A model generated the notes under the pieces. It did no database searches and was not told where the DNA came from. It saw only the letters and a list, made by a program, of their open reading frames with translations. Position numbers and translations under genes: made by a program. A stretch of DNA of 64,000 nucleotides from Psychrobacter aestuarii (lineage in GTDB: Bacteria > Pseudomonadota > Gammaproteobacteria > Pseudomonadales > Moraxellaceae): NCBI RefSeq assembly GCF_904846035.1, contig NZ_CAJGYT010000001.1, positions 310,001-374,000 on the forward strand, given 5' to 3'. Shown here piece by piece: positions 1 through 8,642 of this stretch (position 1 is its first letter; each line of letters begins with the position of its first letter).

Positions 1-1
1 A

Positions 2-277
2 GCGGCGGCGTTTCAATGGCTAAACCCAAAGGCATGGACGATGACCATGGTCGCGCCCAGTATCGCGATGGTGCAAGTCAACCAAGCGGGCGGCTTGCCT
101 CTCGCCACCGTCCTGCTATTGCTGCTTTGCGCCCTGATTAATATCGCCTGTATTAGCTGTTGGGCAGCGGGCGGGCATTGGCTGCGGCGGCTGATTCACT
201 TTCCGCGCCTGATCCAAAGCATTCACGCGCTGATTGTGCTGATGACGCTGTATTGCGCGCTGGCGCTGTGGCTTTAA
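2..277 (+). CDS. LysE-family amino acid exporter, C-terminal part (cut by window edge)
   Basis: Partial gene: the reading frame is already open at the first bases and ends with TAA. The first residues contain FQWLNPKAW, the proline-lysine-tryptophan motif typical of the second half of LysE/RhtB family exporters. After it come two or three hydrophobic helices (a leucine-rich run near residues 35-55 and a final one at the C terminus), as expected for the end of a protein of about 200 residues with six helices. By family it would export an amino acid or similar small molecule across the inner membrane; the substrate cannot be told. The true start lies outside the window. Confidence 0.75.
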   Translation, partial: AAAFQWLNPKAWTMTMVAPSIAMVQVNQAGGLPLATVLLLLLCALINIACISCWAAGGHWLRRLIHFPRLIQSIHALIVLMTLYCALALWL

Positions 278-330
278 TGGCTATGCGAATACTAATAAAA
301 ATAAGAAAAACACTATCGTAAGGAAAAACC

Positions 331-1191
331 ATGACCCGCACCGCGCACGCACTCGCCTTTTTGGTGGTCTTTATATGGGGTTTTAACTTTATTGTCATTC
401 GCTGGGGCATGGAGGCAATGCATCCGATGACCATGACCGCGCTGCGCTTTTTATTGACCGCTGTGCCGCTTGTCTTTTTTATTAAAAAACCTGATGTCCC
501 CATGCGCTATGTCGTCATATATGGCGTGCTGTTCGGTAGCGGGGTGTGGTGCTTGACCAACTTGGCGATAGCGCTAGGCACGCCTGCGGGCATGGCGTCT
601 TTATTGCTACAGCTCAGTCCGTTTTTGACCGTACTTGTCGCGGTGTTTGGCTTTGGCGAGCGTTTATCACGCGTGCAAATTTTGGGCATTATCATTGCTT
701 TTATTGGCTTTATCACGATATGTCTGCCGCAGATTCAGCAGCCAAGCGCGCTTGGCATGGGCTTGGTATTGTTGGCGGCGGTATGCTGGACGGTGTGTAA
801 CGTCATTATTAAACACAGTAAACCCAAAAACGTCATCAGCTTTACCGTGTGGTCAAGTGTGTTTGTGCCTGTGCCCATCGTGGTATTGTCGGCGGTTTAT
901 GCGCTGTTTTATCCGCTAGATTGGCACACGTTTATCACTATCGACAATTATCAAGGCATCGTCTCGGTGCTCTTTCAAGCAGGTATCGTTACGCTGTTTG
1001 GCTATGGCGTGTGGACGCATCTTATCAGCCGTTATGGCTTGTCGGTTGTTGCACCGTATACTCTGCTTGTACCGATATTTGGGGTGTTTTTTGGTGGGCT
1101 GTTTTATGATGAGACGCTAAGTACGATAGAAATAGTAGGCGCAGGACTGGTGCTGGCAGGTTTGGTTTTATTAATGCGTAAATCGGCTTAG
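331..1191 (+). CDS. EamA/DMT-family transporter
   Basis: A 286-residue integral membrane protein with about ten hydrophobic helices arranged as two EamA repeats. The first begins at the N terminus (FIWGFNFIVIRWG), the second near residue 150 (LLAAVCWTVCNVIIK). This is the layout of the drug/metabolite transporter superfamily, whose members export amino acids or metabolites. The ATG has a good Shine-Dalgarno (AAGGAAA) a few bases upstream. It follows the LysE-type gene by 53 bp on the same strand, so the two exporters may share a transcript. A strong intrinsic terminator follows. The substrate is unknown. Confidence 0.85.
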   Translation: MTRTAHALAFLVVFIWGFNFIVIRWGMEAMHPMTMTALRFLLTAVPLVFFIKKPDVPMRYVVIYGVLFGSGVWCLTNLAIALGTPAGMASLLLQLSPFLTVLVAVFGFGERLSRVQILGIIIAFIGFITICLPQIQQPSALGMGLVLLAAVCWTVCNVIIKHSKPKNVISFTVWSSVFVPVPIVVLSAVYALFYPLDWHTFITIDNYQGIVSVLFQAGIVTLFGYGVWTHLISRYGLSVVAPYTLLVPIFGVFFGGLFYDETLSTIEIVGAGLVLAGLVLLMRKSA

Positions 1192-1212
1192 TCTTTTCTT
1201 AAATTTAATAAT

Positions 1213-1244
1213 AAAAAACCAAGGCATCACACCTTGGTTTTTTT
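1213..1244 (+). terminator. Intrinsic terminator after the EamA gene
   Basis: AAAAAACCAAGG, a seven-base loop and CCTTGGTTTTTT form a 12-bp stem ending in a T run. It closes the transporter transcript ahead of the cas genes. Nearly the same hairpin lies at 18645-18675 behind ilvE, and the similarity continues past the hairpin (see findings). Confidence 0.85.
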
Positions 1245-1334
1245 AATATAATCGGGCAAAGGCTTAGCCGATAACACGCTTTATAGATATACAGAACTAT
1301 ATTATAAAACATTTATTTACACTTTAGTTTGCTT

Positions 1335-1401
1335 ACCTATGACATGAGATGTCGTATGTGGTATCTACCTACTTGTCATAATCCAATTACTCATCTATTG
1401 T
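1335..1401 (+). promoter_or_regulatory. Candidate cas operon promoter and operator-like dyad
   Basis: TTGTCA (1373-1378) and TATTGT (1396-1401) are separated by 17 bp and fit a sigma-70 promoter about 45 bp ahead of cas3. Just upstream, at 1335-1359, is an imperfect 11-bp dyad around a GAG centre (arms ACCTATGACAT and ATGTCGTATGT, 9 of 11 symmetric), a possible regulator site. No further coding sequence was seen in the 257-bp gap. Read by eye only. Confidence 0.35.
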
Positions 1402-1448
1402 TATCTTAGAATCCAACATTTGCCATCAATTTTCACCACGAGTTTTTT

Positions 1449-4064
1449 ATGACTTTATTAAGGGACGATGCGCATTTATATTGCACGTTTATTGCTCATG
1501 TACGTCAGTCTGACGGCGCAGAGCAACCACTCTATGACCACTTAACAGGTACAGCAGCTATTGCTAAAGCATTAGCTGCTAAGATTGGCCTGCCATTATC
1601 AGGTGAGCTGATTGGGCTGGTACATGACCTTGGCAAATACAGTACAGCATTTCAAGAGTACCTTAAAAAAAGTGTCGCATATGATAAGTATCAGCATTTG
1701 GACGAAGATGAAGAAGCAGGACTGTTACTAGACAGCAAACCCAAACGCGGCTCAGTGGACCACTCCACAGCAGGTGCTATTTATCTTAATGAGCAGTTTA
1801 AGAAATTGAGCTCAAGCTATATACAAGCACATAGTCAACAAAAAATCCGCCGTTATGAAGGACAGCTTTTAGCGGATATGCTGTTCATTTGCGTGGCATC
1901 GCATCATAGCGGTCTAATTAATATCGTCGGACAAAATACCCAACCTTATTTATCTGAACGCAAAAACAAACCTGAAGAAAAAACGCACTATACCCAAGCA
2001 CTAGAGCATGCACAACAAGAGCAGCTGTTTGCGCAATTGGGCGGCAGCTTTAAAAAAGACACGCTTAAAGAGTTTCAAAGCATTGTTAAAAAAATCATGA
2101 CGGATAGTCGCGCCACGGACAAGCAAAAAGACTTTTATTTGGGGTTTTTGACCCGCTTGCTGTTTAGCTGTTTGATTGATGCTGACCGTAGCAATAGCAT
2201 CGCCTTCGAACACCCAAACCAAGCTCATCTTTTAGATTGCAAACGCGCAGACTGGCAAATCGCGATAGATAAAGTCGAAACCCTCTATCAAGGCTTCGCT
2301 GATAAAGCAGAGCAAAGCCCGCCAAACCCAATCAATGAACAGCGCAACCATATCGCCCAAACTTGCCTACACGCTGCACAGTCTGACCAAGGTATTTTTA
2401 CCCTAACCGTACCGACAGGGGGCGGCAAGACACTCGCCAGCCTGCGCTTTGCTGTGCAACATGCCAAGCGCCATAACCTTGAGCGCATTGTCTATATTAT
2501 TCCTTTCACCAGTATTATTGAACAAAACGCTACTGAAGTGCGCAAAATTTTGGAAGAAGAAGGCTCTGACGGTATCTTTGATGGTCAGTGGGTGTTAGAA
2601 CAACACTCAAACCTCGAGCCCGAGGTACAAACGTGGCAAAGCAAGCTGATTATGGATAATTGGAATGCACCCATTGTATTTACCACCATGGTACAGTTTT
2701 TGGAAAGCTGCTTTGGCGGCGGCACTAAGGGCGTCAGACGCTTGCATCAGTTAAGCCGTGCGGTGCTCATTTTTGATGAGATACAGACTTTACCAATGAA
2801 TTGCTACTATCTATTTTGTAGCGCGCTCAACTTTTTGACCACCCACGCCAGCGCTACTGCTGTGCTATGTACCGCCACCCAACCCGTACTGGACAACTTA
2901 CCGATAGCACATAATGGCAGCTTGAACCCTGCTACCGAAATTATTGGCGAGCGCGCTCAGCTACATAACCTGTTCGATACCTTGCAGCGCGTTGATATTC
3001 ATGACCATACTGAAAAACCTCAAGATTTAGATGGTTTGACAAATTATGCTAGCGACAATTTTGCTAAATTTAGCAGCACTTTAGTCATCGTTAATACTAA
3101 GGTGTGGGCCAGTCAGCTTTATCAGAAACTATCAGAAACCGTACCCGAAGACGAGCTATATCATTTGAGTACGTCCCAATGCGCTCGCCATCGTAAAGAT
3201 TTATTAGACCAAATTAGACACCGTTTAAAACAAGGCTTACCGACTTTAGTGATTTCAACCCAACTGATTGAAGCTGGTGTGGATGTGTCGTTTCGTTCCG
3301 TAGTACGCTTTTTGGCAGGGCTTGACAGTATCGCGCAGGCGGCGGGACGCTGTAACCGTCATGGCGAGATGCGTGACGACCAAGGGGCCTCTGTCAAAGG
3401 GCAAGTATTTATCATATGTCCAGAGAGCGAAAACCTGAATAAACTGCCCACCATCGCTCAAGGCAAGGCCATTATGAGCAATATTCTGTCCCAATGGGCG
3501 CATAACACGTATGGCGATGTACATTTGCTACACCCCGACATCATGCAGCAGTTTTTCCATCACTACTATCAGACCGAGCACGGCATCAAAGAAATGGCAT
3601 ACCCCATTAAAGACAGTAGAGGCAAGTCTACAGGCACAGAAACCTTATATAACTGGCTGAGCAGTAACAGCACCAATCCATTGACTAACAATAACAATAC
3701 GCAGCGGCATCAAGCTGAGCAATTTCCGCAGCTTTGGCAGTCCTTTATGGACGCAGGGCGCACATTCAAAGCCATTGACGCACCAACCAAAGCCATTATT
3801 GTGCCGTATCTTGAGAAAGGACGGCACTTGATTAGTGCCCTTTGCAATACAAGCGTGAATGACAGCCACTTCTATCAGTTGGTGAGAGACGCGCAGCAAT
3901 ACAGTATCAATGTCTTCGCGCATACTTTTGACGCTCTGTTTACCGTAGGCGCGTTACATACCGTCAGAGATACAGGTATTTTCATCTTATCTGAGGCATT
4001 TTATGACGCACAAATGGGACTTAATCTTGAAGGAACGAGTGAATTGGATTTATTGGCGTTTTAG
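1449..4064 (+). CDS. cas3: CRISPR-associated helicase-nuclease Cas3 (type I-C)
   Basis: An 871-residue protein with an N-terminal HD nuclease fused to an SF2 helicase. HD signals are H31, H59-D60 (VHDLGKYS), D104-H105 and a later SHHSG. The helicase shows a Walker A (PTGGGKT, near residue 322), a DEIQ box in place of DEAD (near 442) and a late QAAGRCNRHGE motif VI. By family, Cas3 is recruited by target-bound Cascade, then nicks and degrades the non-target strand 3' to 5'. It is first in an operon with the type I-C order cas3-cas5-cas8-cas7-cas4-cas1-cas2. The Shine-Dalgarno is poor, so the start is likely rather than certain. Confidence 0.96.
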   Translation: MTLLRDDAHLYCTFIAHVRQSDGAEQPLYDHLTGTAAIAKALAAKIGLPLSGELIGLVHDLGKYSTAFQEYLKKSVAYDKYQHLDEDEEAGLLLDSKPKRGSVDHSTAGAIYLNEQFKKLSSSYIQAHSQQKIRRYEGQLLADMLFICVASHHSGLINIVGQNTQPYLSERKNKPEEKTHYTQALEHAQQEQLFAQLGGSFKKDTLKEFQSIVKKIMTDSRATDKQKDFYLGFLTRLLFSCLIDADRSNSIAFEHPNQAHLLDCKRADWQIAIDKVETLYQGFADKAEQSPPNPINEQRNHIAQTCLHAAQSDQGIFTLTVPTGGGKTLASLRFAVQHAKRHNLERIVYIIPFTSIIEQNATEVRKILEEEGSDGIFDGQWVLEQHSNLEPEVQTWQSKLIMDNWNAPIVFTTMVQFLESCFGGGTKGVRRLHQLSRAVLIFDEIQTLPMNCYYLFCSALNFLTTHASATAVLCTATQPVLDNLPIAHNGSLNPATEIIGERAQLHNLFDTLQRVDIHDHTEKPQDLDGLTNYASDNFAKFSSTLVIVNTKVWASQLYQKLSETVPEDELYHLSTSQCARHRKDLLDQIRHRLKQGLPTLVISTQLIEAGVDVSFRSVVRFLAGLDSIAQAAGRCNRHGEMRDDQGASVKGQVFIICPESENLNKLPTIAQGKAIMSNILSQWAHNTYGDVHLLHPDIMQQFFHHYYQTEHGIKEMAYPIKDSRGKSTGTETLYNWLSSNSTNPLTNNNNTQRHQAEQFPQLWQSFMDAGRTFKAIDAPTKAIIVPYLEKGRHLISALCNTSVNDSHFYQLVRDAQQYSINVFAHTFDALFTVGALHTVRDTGIFILSEAFYDAQMGLNLEGTSELDLLAF

Positions 4065-4121
4065 GACAGTCATGCAAACACGCATCGCACCATATCAGAA
4101 TACAAAGCAAAAGGAGAAACC

Positions 4122-4853
4122 GTGAAAAACCAAATTGACTTTTTACTCACAGGGCGTCATGCCCTGTTTACCGACCCCATCACCCGTATTGGTGGTGAAA
4201 AAACCAGCTATCACCTGCCAACTTATGAGGCGTTAAAAGGAGTTTGTAAGTCTATCTACTGGAAGCCCTCCATCATCTGGTATATCGACAGAGTGCGCGT
4301 TATCAATCCTATTCGTACACAGACCAAAGGCGTCAAGCCGATTAAGTTTAATGAAAGCGGTAACGATTTGGCGTATTACACTTATTTGCATGATGTCGCC
4401 TATCAAGTACAGGCACATTTTGAATGGAACATGCACCGTCCAGAGCTTGAAGCGGATCGTATCGATGGCAAACATTACAGTATTGCTCAGCGCATGCTGG
4501 ATAAAGGCGGACGCCAAGATATATTTTTGGGTACACGCGAGTGCCAAGGCTATGTCGAGCCTTGCGAGTTTGGTAGCGGTAAAGGTGCTTATGATGACGT
4601 TGATGAGCTGGGTTATGGCTTGATGTTTCATAGTTTTGCTTATCCTGATGAGACAGGTTTGGATGCACTGCACAGCCGATTTTGGCAAGCTGTTATGCGC
4701 TTTGGCATTATTGATTTTCCAAAGCCTACAGACAACTTAACACTAGATGCCCAAAACGGGATGCCAAGCCGCTTTGTTCGCAATATGAGTGCCAAAGACT
4801 TTGCGCTTGATAACAATATACAGTCAGTAAGTCAGACGGAGGCCTCTTTATGA
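4122..4853 (+). CDS. cas5c: Cas5c (Cas5d), crRNA-processing Cascade subunit
   Basis: A 243-residue protein recognised by position and by Cas5-type residues, including an early GRHALFTDP and the segment [19 protein letters not shown]. Type I-C systems lack Cas6; Cas5c itself cuts the repeat RNA at the base of its hairpin and then stays on the crRNA 5' handle. No separate cas6 is present here, which agrees. It starts with GTG behind a strong AAGGAGA, and its stop overlaps the cas8c start by four bases (ATGA), suggesting translational coupling. It lies 57 bp after cas3. Confidence 0.94.
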   Translation: MKNQIDFLLTGRHALFTDPITRIGGEKTSYHLPTYEALKGVCKSIYWKPSIIWYIDRVRVINPIRTQTKGVKPIKFNESGNDLAYYTYLHDVAYQVQAHFEWNMHRPELEADRIDGKHYSIAQRMLDKGGRQDIFLGTRECQGYVEPCEFGSGKGAYDDVDELGYGLMFHSFAYPDETGLDALHSRFWQAVMRFGIIDFPKPTDNLTLDAQNGMPSRFVRNMSAKDFALDNNIQSVSQTEASL

Positions 4854-6904
4854 GCTGGTTACAACGACTTTACCAAACCTATGAAGCCGCCAGTCAAAAC
4901 GCCGACATCCAAGCGCAAGACCAGAAGCTGATGCCTTATTATCATGTCAATCAAAACGTGCAAATTATCGTCACCATTAATGACAAAGGTGACTTTGTCC
5001 GTGCTGAGGTGTGCCGCGATGGCAATGGCAAAGTTAAATCAAAATACCTTGCCATTCCTGCGACCAATGACTCTGCCACACGTTCAGGACAAATACCTCC
5101 ACCTCATCCATTATCTGATAAAGTCCAGTATGTAGCTGGTGATTATTTTGAAGGGTATGCTGTTAACCCCAAACGAGACTTTCATCAACCCTATTTGGAG
5201 TTATTAAGTAGTTGGTGCGAATCACAATACGTTCACTCCAAAGCACAAGCCGTCTTAACTTACGTCAAAAAAGGTACGCTGGTCAAAGATTTAATCGACG
5301 CTCATGTTTTGATTGTTGACCCTGATGACAAAAGCAAGCTTGCCTACCCTGAACAAGCCAGTGATTATCCCGATAGTATTTTATCAGCACTCAATAAAAA
5401 CAAAGGCGTCTTCGATCAAGGGGCAGCCTTTATCGCGTGGAATGTCATTGCCAGTAGTTTAGACACCCCTACTCAGCACGTCACCGAGACATGGCGTGAT
5501 GACAGCTTGTTTGCCGCATGGCAGCAGTTCTACGCCACTTTAGACAGTACCGATGGCTTTTGTTACATCACTGGCGGCACCAGTCCGCTCGCCAGCAAGC
5601 ACCCCAACCGCATTTTGCGCAGCGCAACCAATGCCAAACTCATCTCTGCTAATGATGCGACAGGCTACACGTTTCGCGGACGCTTTACCGATACAACAGG
5701 TATGCAGGCAGCGGGTATTAGCGCCGTGGTCACCGAAAAGGCGCACGCCGCGCTATCGTGGCTGCTGTCGCGGCAAGGACGCGAAGAAGCGGGACAAGCC
5801 ATCGTCGCATGGTCAATATCAGGTATCGAAGTGCCGCAACCAACCAGCGTCGCCGCACCGCTGAACGTACTAGACGCAGCTAAGACATCTGGCAACGACG
5901 ATGACGATGACGATGATAACTTTGAAGAATATGAAGATGAGGCAGCAGGCACAGAACCTACGTTTCAGCATAGCAACGACTTGGGTTATCGCTTTGCCAC
6001 GCATTTACGCAATACCTTACAAGGCTACCGCCAACAACTGCCCGAGCATCAGCAAATCTCTATTATCACCTTAGAGGCCGCTACCCCTGGACGTATGGCG
6101 ATGACGTACTACCATGAAAGTATGCCCAGTCAGTATATAGATGCCTTACAGACATGGTATACGCAGTTTGCGTGGTATCACACTTATAGAGATGATGACA
6201 GCAACCAACAACGACTGGGTATTCAATCGCCTACCCCAAAGCAGATTGCACAGGTCGCCTATGGCGCACGGCTGTCCGATGCGCTAAAAAAACAAGTGGT
6301 CGCTCAAGTATTGCCCTGTATCGTTGAGGGAGAAGCACGCTGCCTTCCTAGACAGCTGGTCGAGCTGTGCATCAAACGCGCTTGTAACCCGCTGGCACTT
6401 GAGCGTTGGGAGTGGGAACAAGCGCTAAGTACGGCATGTGCCTTATACCGTGGCTATTATTTAAGACAATCAGACAATAAAAAAAGGAGCTATACCGTGG
6501 CACTACAACCTGAGCTTACCAGCAGAGACTATTTATATGGACGTTTATTGGCAGTTGCTGAAGATATCGAAAGCCTCGCGCTATATGTCGCTGGAGAAAA
6601 GCGCAACACCACCGCCCAGCGCTATATGCAACAGTTCGCCAATCGACCTTTTACCACATGGCGCAACATTGAGCTGGCACTAAAGCCTTATGAAAACCGC
6701 CTAAAGTCCAATCGTGGCGGCTACTTGGCTAAAAAACAGCAGCTGATTGATGAAATCATGAGTGCGTTTACCAGCGACCGTTTTACCGATGATTCAGCAT
6801 TATCGGGAGAATTTCTATTAGGGTATCACAGCCAAAAAATGCAATTTAAATTAGACAAAGAGCACGCGAAAGCCGAAGTAGAAAATGATAGCGATGCTGC
6901 ATAA
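4850..6904 (+). CDS. cas8c: Cas8c (Csd1), large Cascade subunit
   Basis: A 684-residue protein in the Csd1 position. By family it recognises the PAM and starts unwinding of the target. It is somewhat long for Csd1. An acidic linker (N349, then D350-D356, then an E/D-rich stretch to about residue 372) divides it; the DNA there is an alternating GAC/GAT run. The C-terminal 135 residues match the Cas11-like helical region of Csd1 and carry their own ribosome site and GTG start (see the Cas11c entry). The gene begins on the ATGA that ends cas5c. Confidence 0.94.
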   Translation: MSWLQRLYQTYEAASQNADIQAQDQKLMPYYHVNQNVQIIVTINDKGDFVRAEVCRDGNGKVKSKYLAIPATNDSATRSGQIPPPHPLSDKVQYVAGDYFEGYAVNPKRDFHQPYLELLSSWCESQYVHSKAQAVLTYVKKGTLVKDLIDAHVLIVDPDDKSKLAYPEQASDYPDSILSALNKNKGVFDQGAAFIAWNVIASSLDTPTQHVTETWRDDSLFAAWQQFYATLDSTDGFCYITGGTSPLASKHPNRILRSATNAKLISANDATGYTFRGRFTDTTGMQAAGISAVVTEKAHAALSWLLSRQGREEAGQAIVAWSISGIEVPQPTSVAAPLNVLDAAKTSGNDDDDDDDNFEEYEDEAAGTEPTFQHSNDLGYRFATHLRNTLQGYRQQLPEHQQISIITLEAATPGRMAMTYYHESMPSQYIDALQTWYTQFAWYHTYRDDDSNQQRLGIQSPTPKQIAQVAYGARLSDALKKQVVAQVLPCIVEGEARCLPRQLVELCIKRACNPLALERWEWEQALSTACALYRGYYLRQSDNKKRSYTVALQPELTSRDYLYGRLLAVAEDIESLALYVAGEKRNTTAQRYMQQFANRPFTTWRNIELALKPYENRLKSNRGGYLAKKQQLIDEIMSAFTSDRFTDDSALSGEFLLGYHSQKMQFKLDKEHAKAEVENDSDAA
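6497..6904 (+). CDS. cas11c: Cas11c small subunit from an internal start inside cas8c
   Basis: Inside cas8c, a perfect AAGGAG (6484-6489) stands seven bases before a GTG that is exactly in frame (codon 550 of cas8c). It would give a 135-residue protein beginning at [19 protein letters not shown]. Published work on type I-C systems shows that the small subunit Cas11c is made from an internal start in cas8c and is needed for Cascade. The length and C-terminal position fit. The sequence directly shows the site and the frame; production of the protein is inferred. Confidence 0.8.
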   Translation: MALQPELTSRDYLYGRLLAVAEDIESLALYVAGEKRNTTAQRYMQQFANRPFTTWRNIELALKPYENRLKSNRGGYLAKKQQLIDEIMSAFTSDRFTDDSALSGEFLLGYHSQKMQFKLDKEHAKAEVENDSDAA

Positions 6905-6961
6905 CCCAATCAGTGTCCAACAACACCCTATTTTTTTTAATGACAAATAAGAGGAAACCTC

Positions 6962-7855
6962 ATGAGCGCCAACGAAAATACCTTAAACCATAAAATTGAT
7001 TTTGCCATCATTATTGAAGTGAATAATGCCAATCCAAACGGCGACCCCCTAAACGGCAACCGTCCTCGTACTGACTTTGCAGGGAATGGCGAAATCACAG
7101 ACGTGTGTCTAAAACGCAAAATCCGTGACCGGCTACAAGAAGCGGGTGAAACTATTTTTGTACAGTCGGATGAGAAAAAAACGGATGGCATGACTAGCTT
7201 AAAAAATCGCGCTTATGACGAAAACGTTGGTTTAGGCAAAAACGCCTTTGAAGCCAACAAAAAAGAAAATATTGAAGCCAAACGTGATGAAACAGCGCAA
7301 AAAGCTTGTGAAAAATGGTTCGATGTACGCGCCTTTGGTCAAGTGTTTGCCTTTAAAGCGGATGCTAAGAATGCCGATGGTGTCTCTATTCCTATCCGTG
7401 GTCCCGTCAGCATTCAATCGGCCTTTAGCTTACAGCCTGTCGATATCACCAGTACCCAAATTACCAAAAGCGTCAGTGGTGAAGGTGATGGTACGAAAAA
7501 AGGCAGCGATACGATGGGTATGAAACACCGCGTAGATAAAGGCATCTACGTGACTTATGGTGCGATTACGCCACAACTGGCTGAACGTACAGGCTTTAGT
7601 GATGCTGATGCCGACAAGATCAAAGATATACTCCCTAAGCTGTTCGAAGGTGACGCTTCCTCTGCTCGTCCTGAAGGCAGTATGCAGGTCAAAAAGGTCA
7701 TTTGGTGGGAGCATAGCAGCAAATCAGGGCAACACTCATCTGCTAAGGTGCATCGCAGTTTAAAAGAATTGCTCGACGATAATGGGGCGTTTGATGAAGC
7801 CACATTGAAATCAGCTTTAGCAGGATTAGAGCCTGAGATTATCGAAGGGTTTTAA
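6962..7855 (+). CDS. cas7c: Cas7c (Csd2), Cascade backbone subunit
   Basis: A 297-residue Cas7-family RAMP protein. The N-terminal VNNANPNGDPLNGNRPRTD is the hallmark Csd2 opening, followed by FDVRAFGQVF and RGPVSIQSAFS. By family, about seven copies coat the crRNA spacer and form the Cascade backbone. It lies 57 bp after cas8c, past a short T-rich stretch. Its Shine-Dalgarno (GAGG, 6951-6954) can pair with CCTC (6958-6961) just before the ATG, a tiny hairpin of doubtful effect. A terminator-like hairpin follows. Confidence 0.96.
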   Translation: MSANENTLNHKIDFAIIIEVNNANPNGDPLNGNRPRTDFAGNGEITDVCLKRKIRDRLQEAGETIFVQSDEKKTDGMTSLKNRAYDENVGLGKNAFEANKKENIEAKRDETAQKACEKWFDVRAFGQVFAFKADAKNADGVSIPIRGPVSIQSAFSLQPVDITSTQITKSVSGEGDGTKKGSDTMGMKHRVDKGIYVTYGAITPQLAERTGFSDADADKIKDILPKLFEGDASSARPEGSMQVKKVIWWEHSSKSGQHSSAKVHRSLKELLDDNGAFDEATLKSALAGLEPEIIEGF

Positions 7856-7885
7856 TCCTTGATTTTCTGTATCGTCATAGATATT

Positions 7886-7922
7886 GAGCAGGCGTAAACT
7901 ATAAGCGCTTGCTCACCTTTTT
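7886..7922 (+). terminator. Terminator-like hairpin between interference and adaptation genes
   Basis: GAGCAGGCG (7886-7894) pairs with CGCTTGCTC (7906-7914), nine pairs including one G-U, with an 11-base loop; TTTTT follows at 7918-7922. It lies in the 87-bp gap between cas7c and cas4 and could reduce read-through from the Cascade genes into cas4-cas1-cas2. Confidence 0.5.
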
Positions 7923-7942
7923 AATTAAAAAGGCGGACCCAA

Positions 7943-8575
7943 ATGCAAACCCTCTACCTATCCCGCTTGCAGCATTACTTATTTTGTCCGCGTCAGTTTG
8001 CGCTGATTGAGCTTGAATGCGCGTGGGCGGAGAATGTCTTTACTGCCGAAGGGCAAGTCATGCACGAAAAGGTCAACAGTGGCGGACACGATACGCGTGG
8101 CAACATAAAGACCGTACGCACGCTACCGCTTGGGCATCGCGCACTTGGCCTAGAGGGGGTTGCTGATGTGGTTGAATATCACACCGATGATACAGGCGCA
8201 CAGATACCGTTTCCTATCGAGTATAAACGCGGCAAACCCAAATCGCACCGTGCCGATGAGGTGCAGCTTTGCGCGCAAGCGTTATGTTTAGAAGACATGC
8301 ACGGCTGCACGGTGCCTCGCGGCGCCCTGTTTTATGGCAAAACGCGGCGGCGGCATTTGGTTGACTTTGACGACACCTTAAGACAGTTGACGTTAACTGC
8401 CATTCAAGAGTGTCGCCACATCATTGACAGCAAACAAACCCCGCCGCCCACCTACAGTACCAGCAAATGCCGCAACTGCTCCTTAAAAGACATTTGTCAT
8501 CCTACAATCTTTAATAAAAATGCAGCAACTTGGCTCGCCAAAAAAATTAAAAACAGTATATGTGATGATGACTGA
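7943..8575 (+). CDS. cas4: Cas4 nuclease for spacer acquisition
   Basis: A 210-residue RecB-type Cas4. Four cysteines placed for a Fe-S cluster are visible: C15 (LFCPRQFA) and C176, C179 and C185 (KCRNCSLKDIC). The nuclease core shows D75 (GVADVV), then E93 and K95 (IEYKRGKPK). By family, Cas4 works with Cas1-Cas2 to trim prespacers next to a proper PAM and set their orientation. It is a separate gene here, not fused to cas1. Cas1 follows after 67 bp. Confidence 0.95.
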   Translation: MQTLYLSRLQHYLFCPRQFALIELECAWAENVFTAEGQVMHEKVNSGGHDTRGNIKTVRTLPLGHRALGLEGVADVVEYHTDDTGAQIPFPIEYKRGKPKSHRADEVQLCAQALCLEDMHGCTVPRGALFYGKTRRRHLVDFDDTLRQLTLTAIQECRHIIDSKQTPPPTYSTSKCRNCSLKDICHPTIFNKNAATWLAKKIKNSICDDD

Positions 8576-8642
8576 ACTGATTAATAATCATTGACCAAAT
8601 TAAAACTTTTTCTATTTGTCTTATTTATCAACAAGGAAAATT

